Shown one piece after another: positions 41,412 to 49,853 of a DNA stretch of 64,000 nucleotides. Below the pieces are notes generated by a model. The model was not told where the DNA came from and searched no databases. It was given only the letters and a program-made list of their open reading frames with translations. Both the position numbers and the translations under genes were made by a program. Within the stretch, counting starts at the first letter, position 1. Every line of letters starts with the position of its first letter. This DNA comes from GCA-2687025 sp964473525 (GTDB lineage: Bacteria > Poribacteria > WGA-4E > GCA-2687025), in NCBI GenBank assembly GCA_964473525.1, contig CAYYPK010000014.1, positions 62,001 through 126,000 of the forward strand. The letters are read 5' to 3'.

Positions 41412-42716
41412 TCAGGTCTTGTGGGGGCGTTCCTTCGCGGCCGGGAAGAGGACGTTGTTGAGGATCAGCCGGTATCCCGGGGAGTTCTTGTGCAGTTCGA
41501 GCTGCGTCGCCCTCTCTCCGACCGTGTGTCGGTAGTCCTCCGGGTCGTGCCCGGCCAGGTAGGTGAACGTGCCCTTCTGTAGCTTGGCGTGCACGTACTT
41601 GACATAGGCGCTCCCGCGGATGTCGCCAAGCGGAACGACGGAGTTGCGCAGCAGTGACCGGCGGAATGAGGTGGTCTGCCCGAGGAAGCCTTGGACTTCA
41701 GCCACGTGGCACTGTGTAAGCATCGTCTGGATGGGGTCGTACTTGGCTGAGAAGCGGAAGAGCGTGAAATCCTCGGTGCCGGCCTCCGGCGACATGTCCG
41801 GCGTCGGGTTGTCGATGTTAGAGAACTCGTAGACGACGGGGTCGGGTTGGAGCGTGAAGCCCGTGAACGCGAGCGTGCGGTCGAAGTCCAGCTTGGACGC
41901 GAAGTCCCGGTCGATGGGAGTGCGGTCGAGCTCGCGTTCGACGATGTCCACTGCGCCGCCGCGCGCCGCCAGCGCGATGTCGAGAGTTTCCGGCGCCGAG
42001 CACATGGCGAACACGAAGCCGCCGCGCGCGATGTACGCCTGGATGGCTTGCGCCACGGCGCCCTTCACCATCGGCACGCTCGGGTACCCCAACCGCACGG
42101 CCTCCTCCTCGAACAGCCGCACGCGCTGTTGGTACCACGAGGCGTTGCGGTACGCTCCGTAGAACTTCCCGTGCTGGCCCGTGAAGTCCTCGTGGTGCAG
42201 GTGCAGCCAGTCGTACTCATCGCGGTCGAGAGTGCCGTCGAGGAGTTGCTCGTCCCAGACGGTGTCGTACGGTATCTCGGCGTACTCCAACGCCATCTTC
42301 ACCGCGTCGTCCCACGGGTCGCGGAGGGGCGTGTCGTCCGGGGGCGCGTAGACGGCTATCTTCGGCGCCTTCTCGAGGAGAACCGTGTCCATGTTCTCAT
42401 CGGCGATGATGTTCTTGATCGCCCGCACGTCGTCGTCGGACACCGGCCGCACAATGACGCCTAGCGTCAGAGCTCGACTGCGCACGTCGGGGTGATCCTC
42501 GAGTAGGAACGAGCCGGCCCGGTAGTTCAGCAGCCATTCCGCGCGGTATTCACGCGGCTCCTGTAGCACCCAGTACGTGAGACCGTACGCGCGCAGATGA
42601 TCCGTCTGCGTCGCGTCCATGGGAACGAGGAGCCACTCCGCACGAGAGGCGCTCGCGACGCAGGCGAGAAGGCCGACGCACAGCGCCAGTCTCGAGGCGA
42701 TCTTGGCGCGCGCCAT
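41412..42716 (-). CDS. Exported protein of the so-called 'asparagine synthetase B' group
   Basis: A 434-aa protein with an N-terminal signal (MARAKIASRLALCVGLLACVASASRA before EWLLVPMD). It matches Bacteroidetes proteins labelled asparagine synthetase B over the segment VPMDATQTDHLRAYGLTYWV, WLLNYRAGSFL and LEKAPKIAVY. YAEIPYDTVWDEQLL and WLHLHHEDFTGQHGKFY follow in order. None of the motifs of true asparagine synthetase (N-terminal Cys nucleophile, SGGxDS) is present, so that label is misleading. The actual function is unknown. Secretion and a GATase-like fold are inference. Confidence 0.75.
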   Translation of the reverse strand: MARAKIASRLALCVGLLACVASASRAEWLLVPMDATQTDHLRAYGLTYWVLQEPREYRAEWLLNYRAGSFLLEDHPDVRSRALTLGVIVRPVSDDDVRAIKNIIADENMDTVLLEKAPKIAVYAPPDDTPLRDPWDDAVKMALEYAEIPYDTVWDEQLLDGTLDRDEYDWLHLHHEDFTGQHGKFYGAYRNASWYQQRVRLFEEEAVRLGYPSVPMVKGAVAQAIQAYIARGGFVFAMCSAPETLDIALAARGGAVDIVERELDRTPIDRDFASKLDFDRTLAFTGFTLQPDPVVYEFSNIDNPTPDMSPEAGTEDFTLFRFSAKYDPIQTMLTQCHVAEVQGFLGQTTSFRRSLLRNSVVPLGDIRGSAYVKYVHAKLQKGTFTYLAGHDPEDYRHTVGERATQLELHKNSPGYRLILNNVLFPAAKERPHKT

Positions 42717-42757
42717 CGCGGCACGGGCGGCCGAAGGGTGACGCAACCTACGCTCCT

Positions 42758-43384
42758 CTAGACTGAACGCGTCTTGATGTTCCTGAACCACACCTTGCCA
42801 CCGTGGTCCTGTAGCCCGATGTGCCCGCGCCGTGGCAGATCCGCCCAGGCTTTGCTGAACTTGGTACGCGAGCCGTCGAGGTTCTTGTGCGGCTCCGTGT
42901 AGAGGGAGATGTCCATCTCGACGATGTTCTCCCCGTTCATGTCAAGGCTGACATCATCGCCCTTGAACGTGAGCACGACCTCGTTCCACTCGCCTGCCGG
43001 GCGCATGGTCTGCTTCTTGGGCGGCACGAGTTCGTAGACGGCGCCGCAGTCGTGGGTGTCCGTGCGGTCTGGCCCGTAGGTGTCGAGTATCTGGATCTCG
43101 AGACCCGTGTTGACCGGGTCGGACAGATCCGACCACATGAAGAAGATGCCCGAGTTGCAGCCAGGCTCGATCTTGAAGTCGATCTTGAGGCTGTAGTCCT
43201 CGAGCTGCTCCTCTGTGTACAGGTACCTTCCGCCGTTGACCGTGCAGACGATGGTCCCGTCCTCGACGGCCCATCCCTCCGGCTTGCCGGTCGCCGCCCA
43301 GCCGTCTAGCGTGCTTCCATCGAAAAGCAGCCGCCAACCTTCGCTACGCTCCGCGTCAGTCAGCGCGTTGTCGCCTGCGCTCAC
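42758..43384 (-). CDS. DUF1080 (3-keto-disaccharide hydrolase) domain protein
   Basis: A 208-aa single-domain jelly-roll protein. WRLLFDGSTLDGWAATG, FKIEPGCNSGIFFM, LEIQILDTYGP, PAGEWNEVVLTFKGDDVSLDMNG and GHIGLQDHGGKVWFRNI are DUF1080 signatures. DUF1080 proteins are laminarinase-like lectin/hydrolase folds. Some cleave 3-keto-glucosides. No signal peptide is apparent, which is unusual since most are exported. The upstream URO-D gene is separated by 108 bases. Confidence 0.87.
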   Translation of the reverse strand: MSAGDNALTDAERSEGWRLLFDGSTLDGWAATGKPEGWAVEDGTIVCTVNGGRYLYTEEQLEDYSLKIDFKIEPGCNSGIFFMWSDLSDPVNTGLEIQILDTYGPDRTDTHDCGAVYELVPPKKQTMRPAGEWNEVVLTFKGDDVSLDMNGENIVEMDISLYTEPHKNLDGSRTKFSKAWADLPRRGHIGLQDHGGKVWFRNIKTRSV

Positions 43385-43492
43385 AGTGCGCTCCTTCGAG
43401 TTGCGTGGACAGTTACCGGCGCGCCGAGCGGCGCACGGGCATTCTCCGGCGCCGTCTGTAGAGGTGTCAAGCTGGGTGCAAAGGGGCGTCTC

Positions 43493-44617
43493 TCACGCGT
43501 CGCGTAGGGCCCATGGCCACTGGGCCCTGCGCTCGGACGGTGGCGTGTCGTAATCTGTCGAGTACGTCTGTGCGTGATCGTAGGCGGCCCGGATGTTCTC
43601 GACCGGCGCCTCGGGGTTGATGACGTTGGACGGAAACAGGAACAACCCTCGGCCGCCGTCCGTCACATCGATGGCGTACTCGACATCCGCGCGCGCGTCC
43701 TCGACGGATCCGAGCGGGGTCGTCTGCGAAACTACCATCCCGCAGAAGAACACCAAGGGCTCGCCGTCCCGTGTTCTCAGCTTCACTAGGTCGGACAGGT
43801 TTACGCCGAGCTCCTCCTGGAAGCCTTGGAGGCCCTGGAAGCCGACCTCGAGAATGCGGTCCATGATGGGCATCACGTTGCCGTCGCAATGACAGACTGG
43901 CTTGATGCCGGCCTCGCAGAGGGGTTCCAGCGCGTGTTCCGCCCACTTCCAGTAGTGGTTGTCGAGGAACTCGGGCGACACCATCGGGCCGCGACTGTCG
44001 CAGATGTCGTCGCCGCACATGATGAGTGGTGGGTGTCCCATGTCGTTGTATACACGCGCGAGACACTCGTTCCGCAGACGAGCGGACACCGCGCTGGCGC
44101 GGATCACGCGTTCCCAGGCGTCTGGGTGCTGGGCGACGGTCTCGAAGAACGCCTCGTAGCCGAACGTGCCGTACCACCCGAACGTCGGCATGCTGGTCCA
44201 ACGCGCGGGCAGGTGGATAATGTCGTCGTACTTGGCCTGCGTGGCTTCCATGGCGGCGCGCTCGGCGCGGTAATACTCGTCGGGATCGAACGCGTCGATG
44301 ATCTGGTCGTCGGTGTAGGTCTCCTCGACGAATCTGAGCACATCCTCGCTCGTGTGGTGGGCGTGGTCGCTATCGAGAATGCGTCCCTGACGTATGGATG
44401 TCTGCGTGCGGGGCACGATGTGACCCAGCATCCCATCGACATCCAGGGCGCGGTACGCCTTGAGCGTGCCTTCCCAGGCGTCCTCCCAGAAGGCGTCCTG
44501 CGATAGGCCCCCGAGCTCTTGGAGGTGCGCGGCGCTGTTCATCCAGCCGCCAAGCAACGGTATGCGGTCGACGTCGTCGAACCGAGCCTGGCGCATGATC
44601 CGGTCGCGCTTCGTCAT
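43493..44617 (-). CDS. Uroporphyrinogen decarboxylase-family (URO-D) protein
   Basis: A 374-aa URO-D-fold TIM barrel. MTKRDRIMRQARFDDVDRIPLLGG is the usual N-terminal segment. KPVCHCDGNVMPIMDRI contains the zinc-type HxC-like ligand site of MtaA/CmuA corrinoid methyltransferases. Canonical HemE carries an N-terminal PxWxMRQAGR segment, which is absent, so this is not haem synthesis HemE. It is one of two paralogues, separated from the second by 32 bases. It likely transfers methyl groups or binds a related small substrate. Confidence 0.83.
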   Translation of the reverse strand: MTKRDRIMRQARFDDVDRIPLLGGWMNSAAHLQELGGLSQDAFWEDAWEGTLKAYRALDVDGMLGHIVPRTQTSIRQGRILDSDHAHHTSEDVLRFVEETYTDDQIIDAFDPDEYYRAERAAMEATQAKYDDIIHLPARWTSMPTFGWYGTFGYEAFFETVAQHPDAWERVIRASAVSARLRNECLARVYNDMGHPPLIMCGDDICDSRGPMVSPEFLDNHYWKWAEHALEPLCEAGIKPVCHCDGNVMPIMDRILEVGFQGLQGFQEELGVNLSDLVKLRTRDGEPLVFFCGMVVSQTTPLGSVEDARADVEYAIDVTDGGRGLFLFPSNVINPEAPVENIRAAYDHAQTYSTDYDTPPSERRAQWPWALRDA

Positions 44618-44649
44618 TTCAGTCCGTTCGTATAGGCAGGCGCAATGCT

Positions 44650-45732
44650 CTAATCAAGCTGCGGGGTAATGTAGCTCCGTTGGCTGCATTCCTCAACCAT
44701 GCGTTCGTCCAGCGGATACTGACCGTGCCGTCGCCCAGCGTCCACCATTGCCCGGTAGTTAGCGGGGTCGACGGCTGGGTGGATGCTGTTGCTCGACGCT
44801 AGGACGTGCCCGCCTCCCACCGACCCCTTCGCGATGGTCTCCTTCACGGCCTCTTCGACCTGGGCTGGCGTCCCTCGCGACAGGAGTTCGCCGCAGTCGA
44901 CGTTGCCCAGCAGCGCGAGTTTGTCACCGTACCGACGCTTGGCCTCGCCGATGTCCATGTTCGCGATTGGCTCCAGGGGATCGATCGCGTCGCACCCGAT
45001 CTCGACCAGGTCATCCATGATCGCCCAGATGTCACCGTCCGTGTGCTTGATGAACGGCACTTCGTGCTGCTTGGCGATGTCCACCATCTCCTTGAGGTAC
45101 GGCTTGATGTACTCGCGGAACTGCGTGGGCGACATGATGAGCCCGTGCCGGTGGGCGTAGTCGTCGCCGGTCAGAGCGACGTCGGCGCCCATCTCCAGCG
45201 CGCGGTCCATGACGCGCTTCTTGTAGTCCACGCACATGCGGGCGAGCCGGTGCGCGAGCTCTGGGTCGTCTATGTAGTCAAGCAGCAGGTTGTCCATGCC
45301 GCGCAGGTAGTGGGGGAACTCAAAGCCGTCGTGGCTGAGGAAGACGATGGCTTTCTCGCCACCGAACCGACGGATTGCCTTCTCGAGAGTGACGAGGCGG
45401 TGGTCGGCGTCTGGGTCTGGCGGCGTGTACTGGTCCAGATCCCGTATGGTCTCTATCGGCCCGGCGAGAGGGTACGGCACGTCTACGTCCTCGACGCGCC
45501 ATGTGATACCCCACTCGTCGCGGTACGTAGAGGAATCCAGCCGCTCGACGATCCGCTGATCCTCGAAGATCGTCAGACCGTCGAGGTCCTCGCGCTCGAC
45601 AAAGTCGTGGTAGTCCAATCCGGCCCCGTACAGGCCCTCAATCACGGGCCTGTTGACGATGAGCTCCCAGATTGGCACGCGGTCGGGTTGCTCGCGTCGC
45701 AAAGCCGCCATGAAACGCTCGTAGCCGTTCAT
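44650..45732 (-). CDS. Uroporphyrinogen decarboxylase-family (URO-D) protein, second paralogue
   Basis: A 360-aa protein starting at the ATG at 45732, directly behind an AAGGAGG site. MNGYERFMAALRREQPDRVPIWE, VALTGDDYAHRHGLIMSPTQFREYIKPYLK, PFIKHTDGDIWAIMDD and IDPLEPIANMDIGEAKRRYG are typical of uncharacterised URO-D proteins found in Poribacteria-like genomes. The HTDGD site replaces the HCDGN of its neighbour, so the two probably differ in metal or substrate. It is the first gene of the pair. Confidence 0.82.
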   Translation of the reverse strand: MNGYERFMAALRREQPDRVPIWELIVNRPVIEGLYGAGLDYHDFVEREDLDGLTIFEDQRIVERLDSSTYRDEWGITWRVEDVDVPYPLAGPIETIRDLDQYTPPDPDADHRLVTLEKAIRRFGGEKAIVFLSHDGFEFPHYLRGMDNLLLDYIDDPELAHRLARMCVDYKKRVMDRALEMGADVALTGDDYAHRHGLIMSPTQFREYIKPYLKEMVDIAKQHEVPFIKHTDGDIWAIMDDLVEIGCDAIDPLEPIANMDIGEAKRRYGDKLALLGNVDCGELLSRGTPAQVEEAVKETIAKGSVGGGHVLASSNSIHPAVDPANYRAMVDAGRRHGQYPLDERMVEECSQRSYITPQLD

Positions 45733-45845
45733 CCGCCCCTCCTTGCCTCTAGGCCCGCGCGCGGGCATGCCACACACAGCAATAGCCAGTGGCGAGCGCG
45801 GAGGCACGGGCGAATCGCAGTTGGGGCCGTGGCCGCCGGCGCGGC

Positions 45846-45862
45846 GCGGCGGACCCCGCCGC
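45846..45862. terminator. GC hairpin downstream of the 45904 gene
   Basis: GCGGCGG (45846-45852) pairs with CCGCCGC (45856-45862) across a 3-base loop, inside a wider GCCGCCGG/CCGGCGGC pair (45832-45839 and 45889-45896). It follows the stop of the secreted-protein gene on the minus strand. No T-run. Confidence 0.35.
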
Positions 45863-45903
45863 TCAGCTCGCGGAGACGACCGCAACGACCGGCGGCGGCT
45901 ACG

Positions 45904-46683
45904 TCAGTTCGCGCGCTTGAGGCGCGCCCAGGCGATGCTAACCTTGGCCTCGGCGTCGACGCCGAGATCCACGGCGAACCTGTTGCTGATGAGCTCCGCG
46001 TATTCCACCGCCATCAGGTCCGTGGGTGGGACATTCGTGCCACAGCACGACGTGTGGAAGTTGACGAACCAGCCTTTCATGTCTTCGGTGCGATAGGCGA
46101 TCGGATCGGCGTTAGAGCCGTCGTCCGCGTAGCTCTCGTATTCGAAGCCGTTGGCCTCGAGCACGCCGAGACCGGCCGGCCGGTTCGAGGTCCACTCTCC
46201 CAGCGAGGGGATGAGTTCCTCGCCGAGGGCGGTGGGCACGACCGTTGAGAGCGTGCCGTTCGTCACGGTGACGCCGAACACGGAGACCTGGCCGCCGGCT
46301 GCCGGCGCGTTCGCGACAGCATCCCAGTAGTAGAAGGGGTAGTCACCGACGAACCCGCCAATGCCGCCTTCCCGTAGCCACCCGTAGATGAGGTCGTCTT
46401 CACCTTCGGCCTGGAAGATCGTGCCGGGCATGATCCCCTGACAGACGAGCATGATGCCCTCGGGGTTGGCCTCCATGTAGTCGGCGAGCCCCTGGCTGTC
46501 CACCACTTCCCCGCTCACGCCCTGGTTGTCGAGCTCGTCCACCAGCATGGCGGCGAACCCCGCTGCGTCGGGGAGGCCCAAGGTGGGAAGGGCGGCGTCG
46601 TACATGACCGCCACCTGTTGGGCAGCCGCGTGTGTAGCTATGAGGGTGGCCAATATAACGCAGGCGAGGGATGCGCTTCGCAT
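45904..46683 (-). CDS. Exported protein of unknown function
   Basis: A 259-aa protein with a clear signal peptide (LACVILATLIATHAAAQQ). The mature part starts VAVMYDAALPTLGLPDAAGFAAMLVDEL and alternates strand and helix segments, as in ThuA or class I glutamine-amidotransferase-like folds. The Cys-Cys pair in FHTSCCGTNVPPTD is notable and is not the GATase nucleophile pattern. It stands alone. I recognise no family with certainty. Confidence 0.6.
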   Translation of the reverse strand: MRSASLACVILATLIATHAAAQQVAVMYDAALPTLGLPDAAGFAAMLVDELDNQGVSGEVVDSQGLADYMEANPEGIMLVCQGIMPGTIFQAEGEDDLIYGWLREGGIGGFVGDYPFYYWDAVANAPAAGGQVSVFGVTVTNGTLSTVVPTALGEELIPSLGEWTSNRPAGLGVLEANGFEYESYADDGSNADPIAYRTEDMKGWFVNFHTSCCGTNVPPTDLMAVEYAELISNRFAVDLGVDAEAKVSIAWARLKRAN

Positions 46684-47088
46684 AGGTCAGCTCCTGATCC
46701 AGATTGGTGGTATTCGCGCGAGTGACGAGCCCGCGTACTCAGGCTAGCATCTGCACAGACAGGTGGCAAAGCGCCCCGGGAACGCGTCTAAGCGGGGGCA
46801 GCTGCGGGAGGGAAGCCTCGGTCGCCTTTCCACCACGGGTGCGACGCATGGACGCAACCGATCCGATAGCGTACGATGGGCCGGCCCCGGACGCGCGGTC
46901 TGGGGTAGAGACGGTGGCGCGCGCGGGGCCTCGGGACGCGAGTAGGGCGGCCGGCGGACGCATCGGGCGCCAACACCAAGGGGCGGCGGCCTTCGTCAGC
47001 ACGGCGTTGACGCGGCTCCACGTCGTCTCAGCCACAGACGTAACCGGTGGCGTCTCGCAGCGCCACCTGCTAGCAAGGGACGTATGAC
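46684..47088. other. Intergenic region without a supported gene
   Basis: This 405-base stretch lies between the divergent secreted-protein gene and the Bor-like lipoprotein gene. Open frames are present but low in plausibility (Arg-rich, no ribosome-binding site). An AAGGGA at 47075-47080 serves the lipoprotein. I see no clear promoter or RNA gene. Confidence 0.5.
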
Positions 47089-47379
47089 ATGCTGAAGAGG
47101 ATCACCACGGCCGCATGCCTGGTGGCAATGCTTGTCGCGGTCGGCTGTTCAACGCACACGCACGTCGTCGGGTCTGGCGCGCAGGAGTGGCGAGGGGAGA
47201 GCGAACGGCAGTGGTACTTCCTCGCGGGGCTGGCCCCCATCAACGACGTGGACACCGCCGCGATGGCGGCGGGTATCGAGAACTACGAGATCACGACGGA
47301 GGCGACCTTCGTCGATAGTCTGATTGGCGTCGTGACGTTGGGTTGGGTGACCGCGCGGACGGTGACGGTTACCAAGTAG
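47089..47379 (+). CDS. Bor/Iss-like lipoprotein
   Basis: A 96-aa lipoprotein precursor: MLKRITTAACLVAMLVAVGC ends in a lipobox Cys at residue 20. The mature part matches the pattern of lambda Bor/E. coli Iss: QWYFLAGLAPINDVDTAAM, then a TEATFVDSLIGVVTLGWVTARTVTV tail like Bor's TFVNGLLGFITLGIYTP. Bor proteins are outer-membrane lipoproteins linked to serum resistance. No prophage genes surround it, so its role here is unknown. Confidence 0.75.
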   Translation: MLKRITTAACLVAMLVAVGCSTHTHVVGSGAQEWRGESERQWYFLAGLAPINDVDTAAMAAGIENYEITTEATFVDSLIGVVTLGWVTARTVTVTK

Positions 47380-47403
47380 CGACGTCGTCAGGCCGCGGAA
47401 CAC

Positions 47404-47448
47404 AGACGGCCCCGAGGGTCGCAGAAGTAGCGTCCCTCGGGGCCGTCT
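47404..47448. terminator. Bidirectional terminator between lipoprotein and tkt genes
   Basis: AGACGGCCCCGAGGG (47404-47418) and its exact complement (47434-47448) form a 15-bp stem with a 15-base loop between two convergent genes. The plus side is followed by TTGCTGTT. Confidence 0.75.
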
Positions 47449-47468
47449 TGCTGTTCAGTTCGCTGGCG

Positions 47469-49295
47469 CTAGGCAGTCAGTTCGCGAACCGTGCGCGCGA
47501 TGGCGGCCGCAGAGATGTCCTCGAAGTCGAGCAGCTCCTCCGGCTTGCCGCTTCTCGGCATCTTGCGCACCGCCAGCGAGTGGACGTTGGCGCCCTGACC
47601 GTCCAGGCCACTGCGCACAGCGTCGGCGATGCCGCCCTGCGCGAAGTGGTCCTCGACCGTGATGATGACGCCGGTCTCGACGGCCGCGCGGGCCAACGCG
47701 GCTTCATCCACGGGCTTCACGCTGTACAGGTCTATGACGCGGATCGCAACGCCGTCCGCCCTGAGGTCGTCGTACGCGGCCAGCGCCTCGTGTAGCGTTA
47801 CCCCGCAGCCGATGACGGTGGCGACGTCGCTGTCGCTGGATCGGAGCGTCTTGCTGCCGCCGATCGGGAACTCCTCCTCGGCGTCGTAGAGCACCTCCGT
47901 GTCCATCCGTGTCGTGCGGATGTAGACGTTACCCCGGTGCTTCGCCGCCGCTTCGATGAGCTTGTCGGTCTGCTGCGCGTCGCTAGGATAGAGGACGACG
48001 CTGCCCAAGAGCGTCCTGAACATCGCCAGATCCTCGAGGCCCATCTGAGAGGCCCCGTCCTCGCCGATCGACACGCCTGCATGCGACCCGACGTATTTCA
48101 CGTTGGCGTCCGAGAACTGGCTCATCCGGATCTGGTCGAACGCGCGTGAGAAGAACGCGGCGAATGTCGAGACGAACGGCGTCTTGCCGCGGGTGGACAG
48201 GCCGATGGCGGCGCCCACCATGTTCTGCTCGGCGATGTACATCTCGAAGTATCGGTCGGGATAGACGCCCTCGAACACTTCCGCGAACGTGGAGTTGCCG
48301 GTCTCGGCGTCCAGCACCACGATCCCTGGGCAATCCTCGAAGACGCGGATGAGGGACGTGCCGTATGCCCGGCGTGTCGCGACGGTGTCCCCCTTCGCAA
48401 ACGTCGGCGCCTCGCTGGGCTCCACCGCCCGCGTGGCGGGCGCAGCCTTCTCTGGCATGGCGACGACCCCGCGCGTGGACTTGTCGATGTCCCCGAGATC
48501 GGCGACCGCGGCCTCGAGCATCTCCGGGGTCAAAGCCTTGCCGTGCCAACCGTCAGCGTCCGCCACGGCGGACACGCCCGCGCCCTTGAGCGTGCGCGCG
48601 ACGATGATCGACGGCTTGCCGGTGGTAGCCAACGCCTCGGAGTAGGCCGAGTCGATCACGTCCACGTCGTGCCCGTCCACGATGATGGCGTGCCACCCGA
48701 ACGCCTCGGCGCGCCTCGCGTACACATCGACATCGTGGCCGTGCATCGTCTGACCTCGCTGCCCGATACGGTTGACGTCGAGAACGCCGACGAGGTTGTC
48801 CAGGTCGTAGTGCGACGCCAGGGCCATCGCCTCCCACACCGATCCCTCCGCGACTTCGCTGTCGCCGAGAAGCACGAACGTGTTGTACGGGAGTTTGTCG
48901 ATGCGCTTCGCGTTCAACGCCAGCCCAAAGCCGATAGACAGGCCCTGACCCAGCGACCCCGTGGGCGCCTCGGTGTAGGGAAACGCCAGCGTTGGGTGGC
49001 CTTCGAGCGGGTGCCCGAACTCGCGAAGCTGTAGCAGATCGTCCTCGGTCACGCGTCCCGCCGCGCCGTAGAGAGAGTACAGGAGCGGGGCGGCGTGGCC
49101 CTTCGAGAAGATAAGACGGTCGTTGTTGGGATTGGCCGGATCGTCCAGGTCGGCGCGGAAGTGGCCGCCGAACATAAGGCCGACCATGAGGTCCGTGGCT
49201 GAAAGGGCGGTCGTGGGATGCCCAGACCCAGCAGCCGTTGTCGAGGCGATGGAGTAGTAACGGACGAGCCGCGAGATTGCCGCGATGTCGTTCAT
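47469..49295 (-). CDS. tkt: Transketolase
   Basis: A 608-aa transketolase of the shorter (animal/archaeal-like) type. The ThDP site is ALSATDLMVG ... GHPLEGHP, and LLGDSEVAEGSVWEAM contains the GDG-like ThDP-binding motif. EVFEGVYPDRYFEMYIAEQNMVGAA is the conserved Glu region, and SHAGVSIGEDGASQMGLEDLAMF is the pyrimidine-domain signature. It moves two-carbon units in the pentose phosphate pathway. It lies downstream of rpmH on the same strand. Confidence 0.93.
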   Translation of the reverse strand: MNDIAAISRLVRYYSIASTTAAGSGHPTTALSATDLMVGLMFGGHFRADLDDPANPNNDRLIFSKGHAAPLLYSLYGAAGRVTEDDLLQLREFGHPLEGHPTLAFPYTEAPTGSLGQGLSIGFGLALNAKRIDKLPYNTFVLLGDSEVAEGSVWEAMALASHYDLDNLVGVLDVNRIGQRGQTMHGHDVDVYARRAEAFGWHAIIVDGHDVDVIDSAYSEALATTGKPSIIVARTLKGAGVSAVADADGWHGKALTPEMLEAAVADLGDIDKSTRGVVAMPEKAAPATRAVEPSEAPTFAKGDTVATRRAYGTSLIRVFEDCPGIVVLDAETGNSTFAEVFEGVYPDRYFEMYIAEQNMVGAAIGLSTRGKTPFVSTFAAFFSRAFDQIRMSQFSDANVKYVGSHAGVSIGEDGASQMGLEDLAMFRTLLGSVVLYPSDAQQTDKLIEAAAKHRGNVYIRTTRMDTEVLYDAEEEFPIGGSKTLRSSDSDVATVIGCGVTLHEALAAYDDLRADGVAIRVIDLYSVKPVDEAALARAAVETGVIITVEDHFAQGGIADAVRSGLDGQGANVHSLAVRKMPRSGKPEELLDFEDISAAAIARTVRELTA

Positions 49296-49400
49296 GGGGA
49301 GCTTCCCTCAGGCAGATGGTAGGAGGCGGGAGGCCCCCGACGGCTGGGCACACGAAAACGACCGTGCCTTGGCGACGTTCGGCATCACCCGCACGGCCGT

Positions 49401-49541
49401 TTAGCCGGAGACGGTCAGGCTGTGACGCCCCTTGCGCCGTCTGTTGGAGAGGATCTTGCGCCCGTCCGCAGTCGACATGCGTTTGCGGAAGCCGTGCGTG
49501 TTCCGCCGTTTACGGGTATGTGGCTGGTACGTTCGCTTCAT
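49401..49541 (-). CDS. rpmH: Ribosomal protein L34 (bL34)
   Basis: A 46-aa, very basic protein, MKRTYQPHTRKRRNTHGF at the start, then RKRMSTADGRKILSNRRRKG and a short tail, which is bL34. Normally rpmH is followed by rnpA, yidD and yidC. Here tkt lies downstream, 106 bases away, and no rnpA is seen in the space between. Confidence 0.95.
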   Translation of the reverse strand: MKRTYQPHTRKRRNTHGFRKRMSTADGRKILSNRRRKGRHSLTVSG

Positions 49542-49587
49542 GGTGCCGAGCTCTTCGTTGGTGTTCTGTGCGCGTGATGTCGGGACA

Positions 49588-49616
49588 ATCCTAGGCCGTC
49601 ACGCGCCGACAGTCAA
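49588..49616 (-). promoter_or_regulatory. Sigma-70-type promoter of rpmH
   Basis: On the minus strand TTGACT (49611-49616), a 17-base spacer, then TAGGAT (49588-49593), about 47 bases before the rpmH start. One of the better consensus promoters in the window. Confidence 0.65.
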
Positions 49617-49853
49617 GCTACGAGCGGCTTGGCAAGCTCGCGGGCGCCGCCGACAACAAGCGTAGCACTCCGTGTCTCTGATAGAGTATAGTGACGTATG
49701 AGACATGCGCGCTTGCGCGCCGCATGTCGATCCGTGGGGTGCCGCCGGCATCCTGGGTGCGGTATAATGCGGTCATGTGTCTCTCCATGCGCATGGTTGA
49801 CAAGTCTTTGGGAACGGCTTGTCGTGACCCTAACCTGTTGGAAAGAGGCTTTC
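49617..49853. other. Regulatory spacer between rpmH and the XRE-TPR gene
   Basis: The divergent space has no gene. It holds a perfect TATAAT (49763-49768) facing the XRE gene, an inverted repeat GACATGCG/CGCATGTC (49702-49709 and 49721-49728), and a GACAAG/CTTGTC inverted repeat (49799-49804 and 49818-49823) just ahead of the ribosome-binding site GAAAGAGG. The repeats are candidate operators, possibly for self-control by the XRE protein. Confidence 0.4.

Noticed and set aside
43493..45732. hemE (true uroporphyrinogen decarboxylase)
   Set aside because: The N-terminal MRQAGR-type substrate-binding segment of HemE is missing in both, and HxDG metal sites of methyltransferase-type relatives are present.
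44806..46248. A 480-codon plus-strand frame opposite the URO-D and secreted-protein genes
   Set aside because: Antisense to well-motifed genes, with no recognisable domain or ribosome-binding site.
46704..47087. A 127-codon frame in the 405-base intergenic space
   Set aside because: No ribosome-binding site or domain, Arg/Gly/Ser-rich, and it runs directly to the lipoprotein start. Treated as non-coding.
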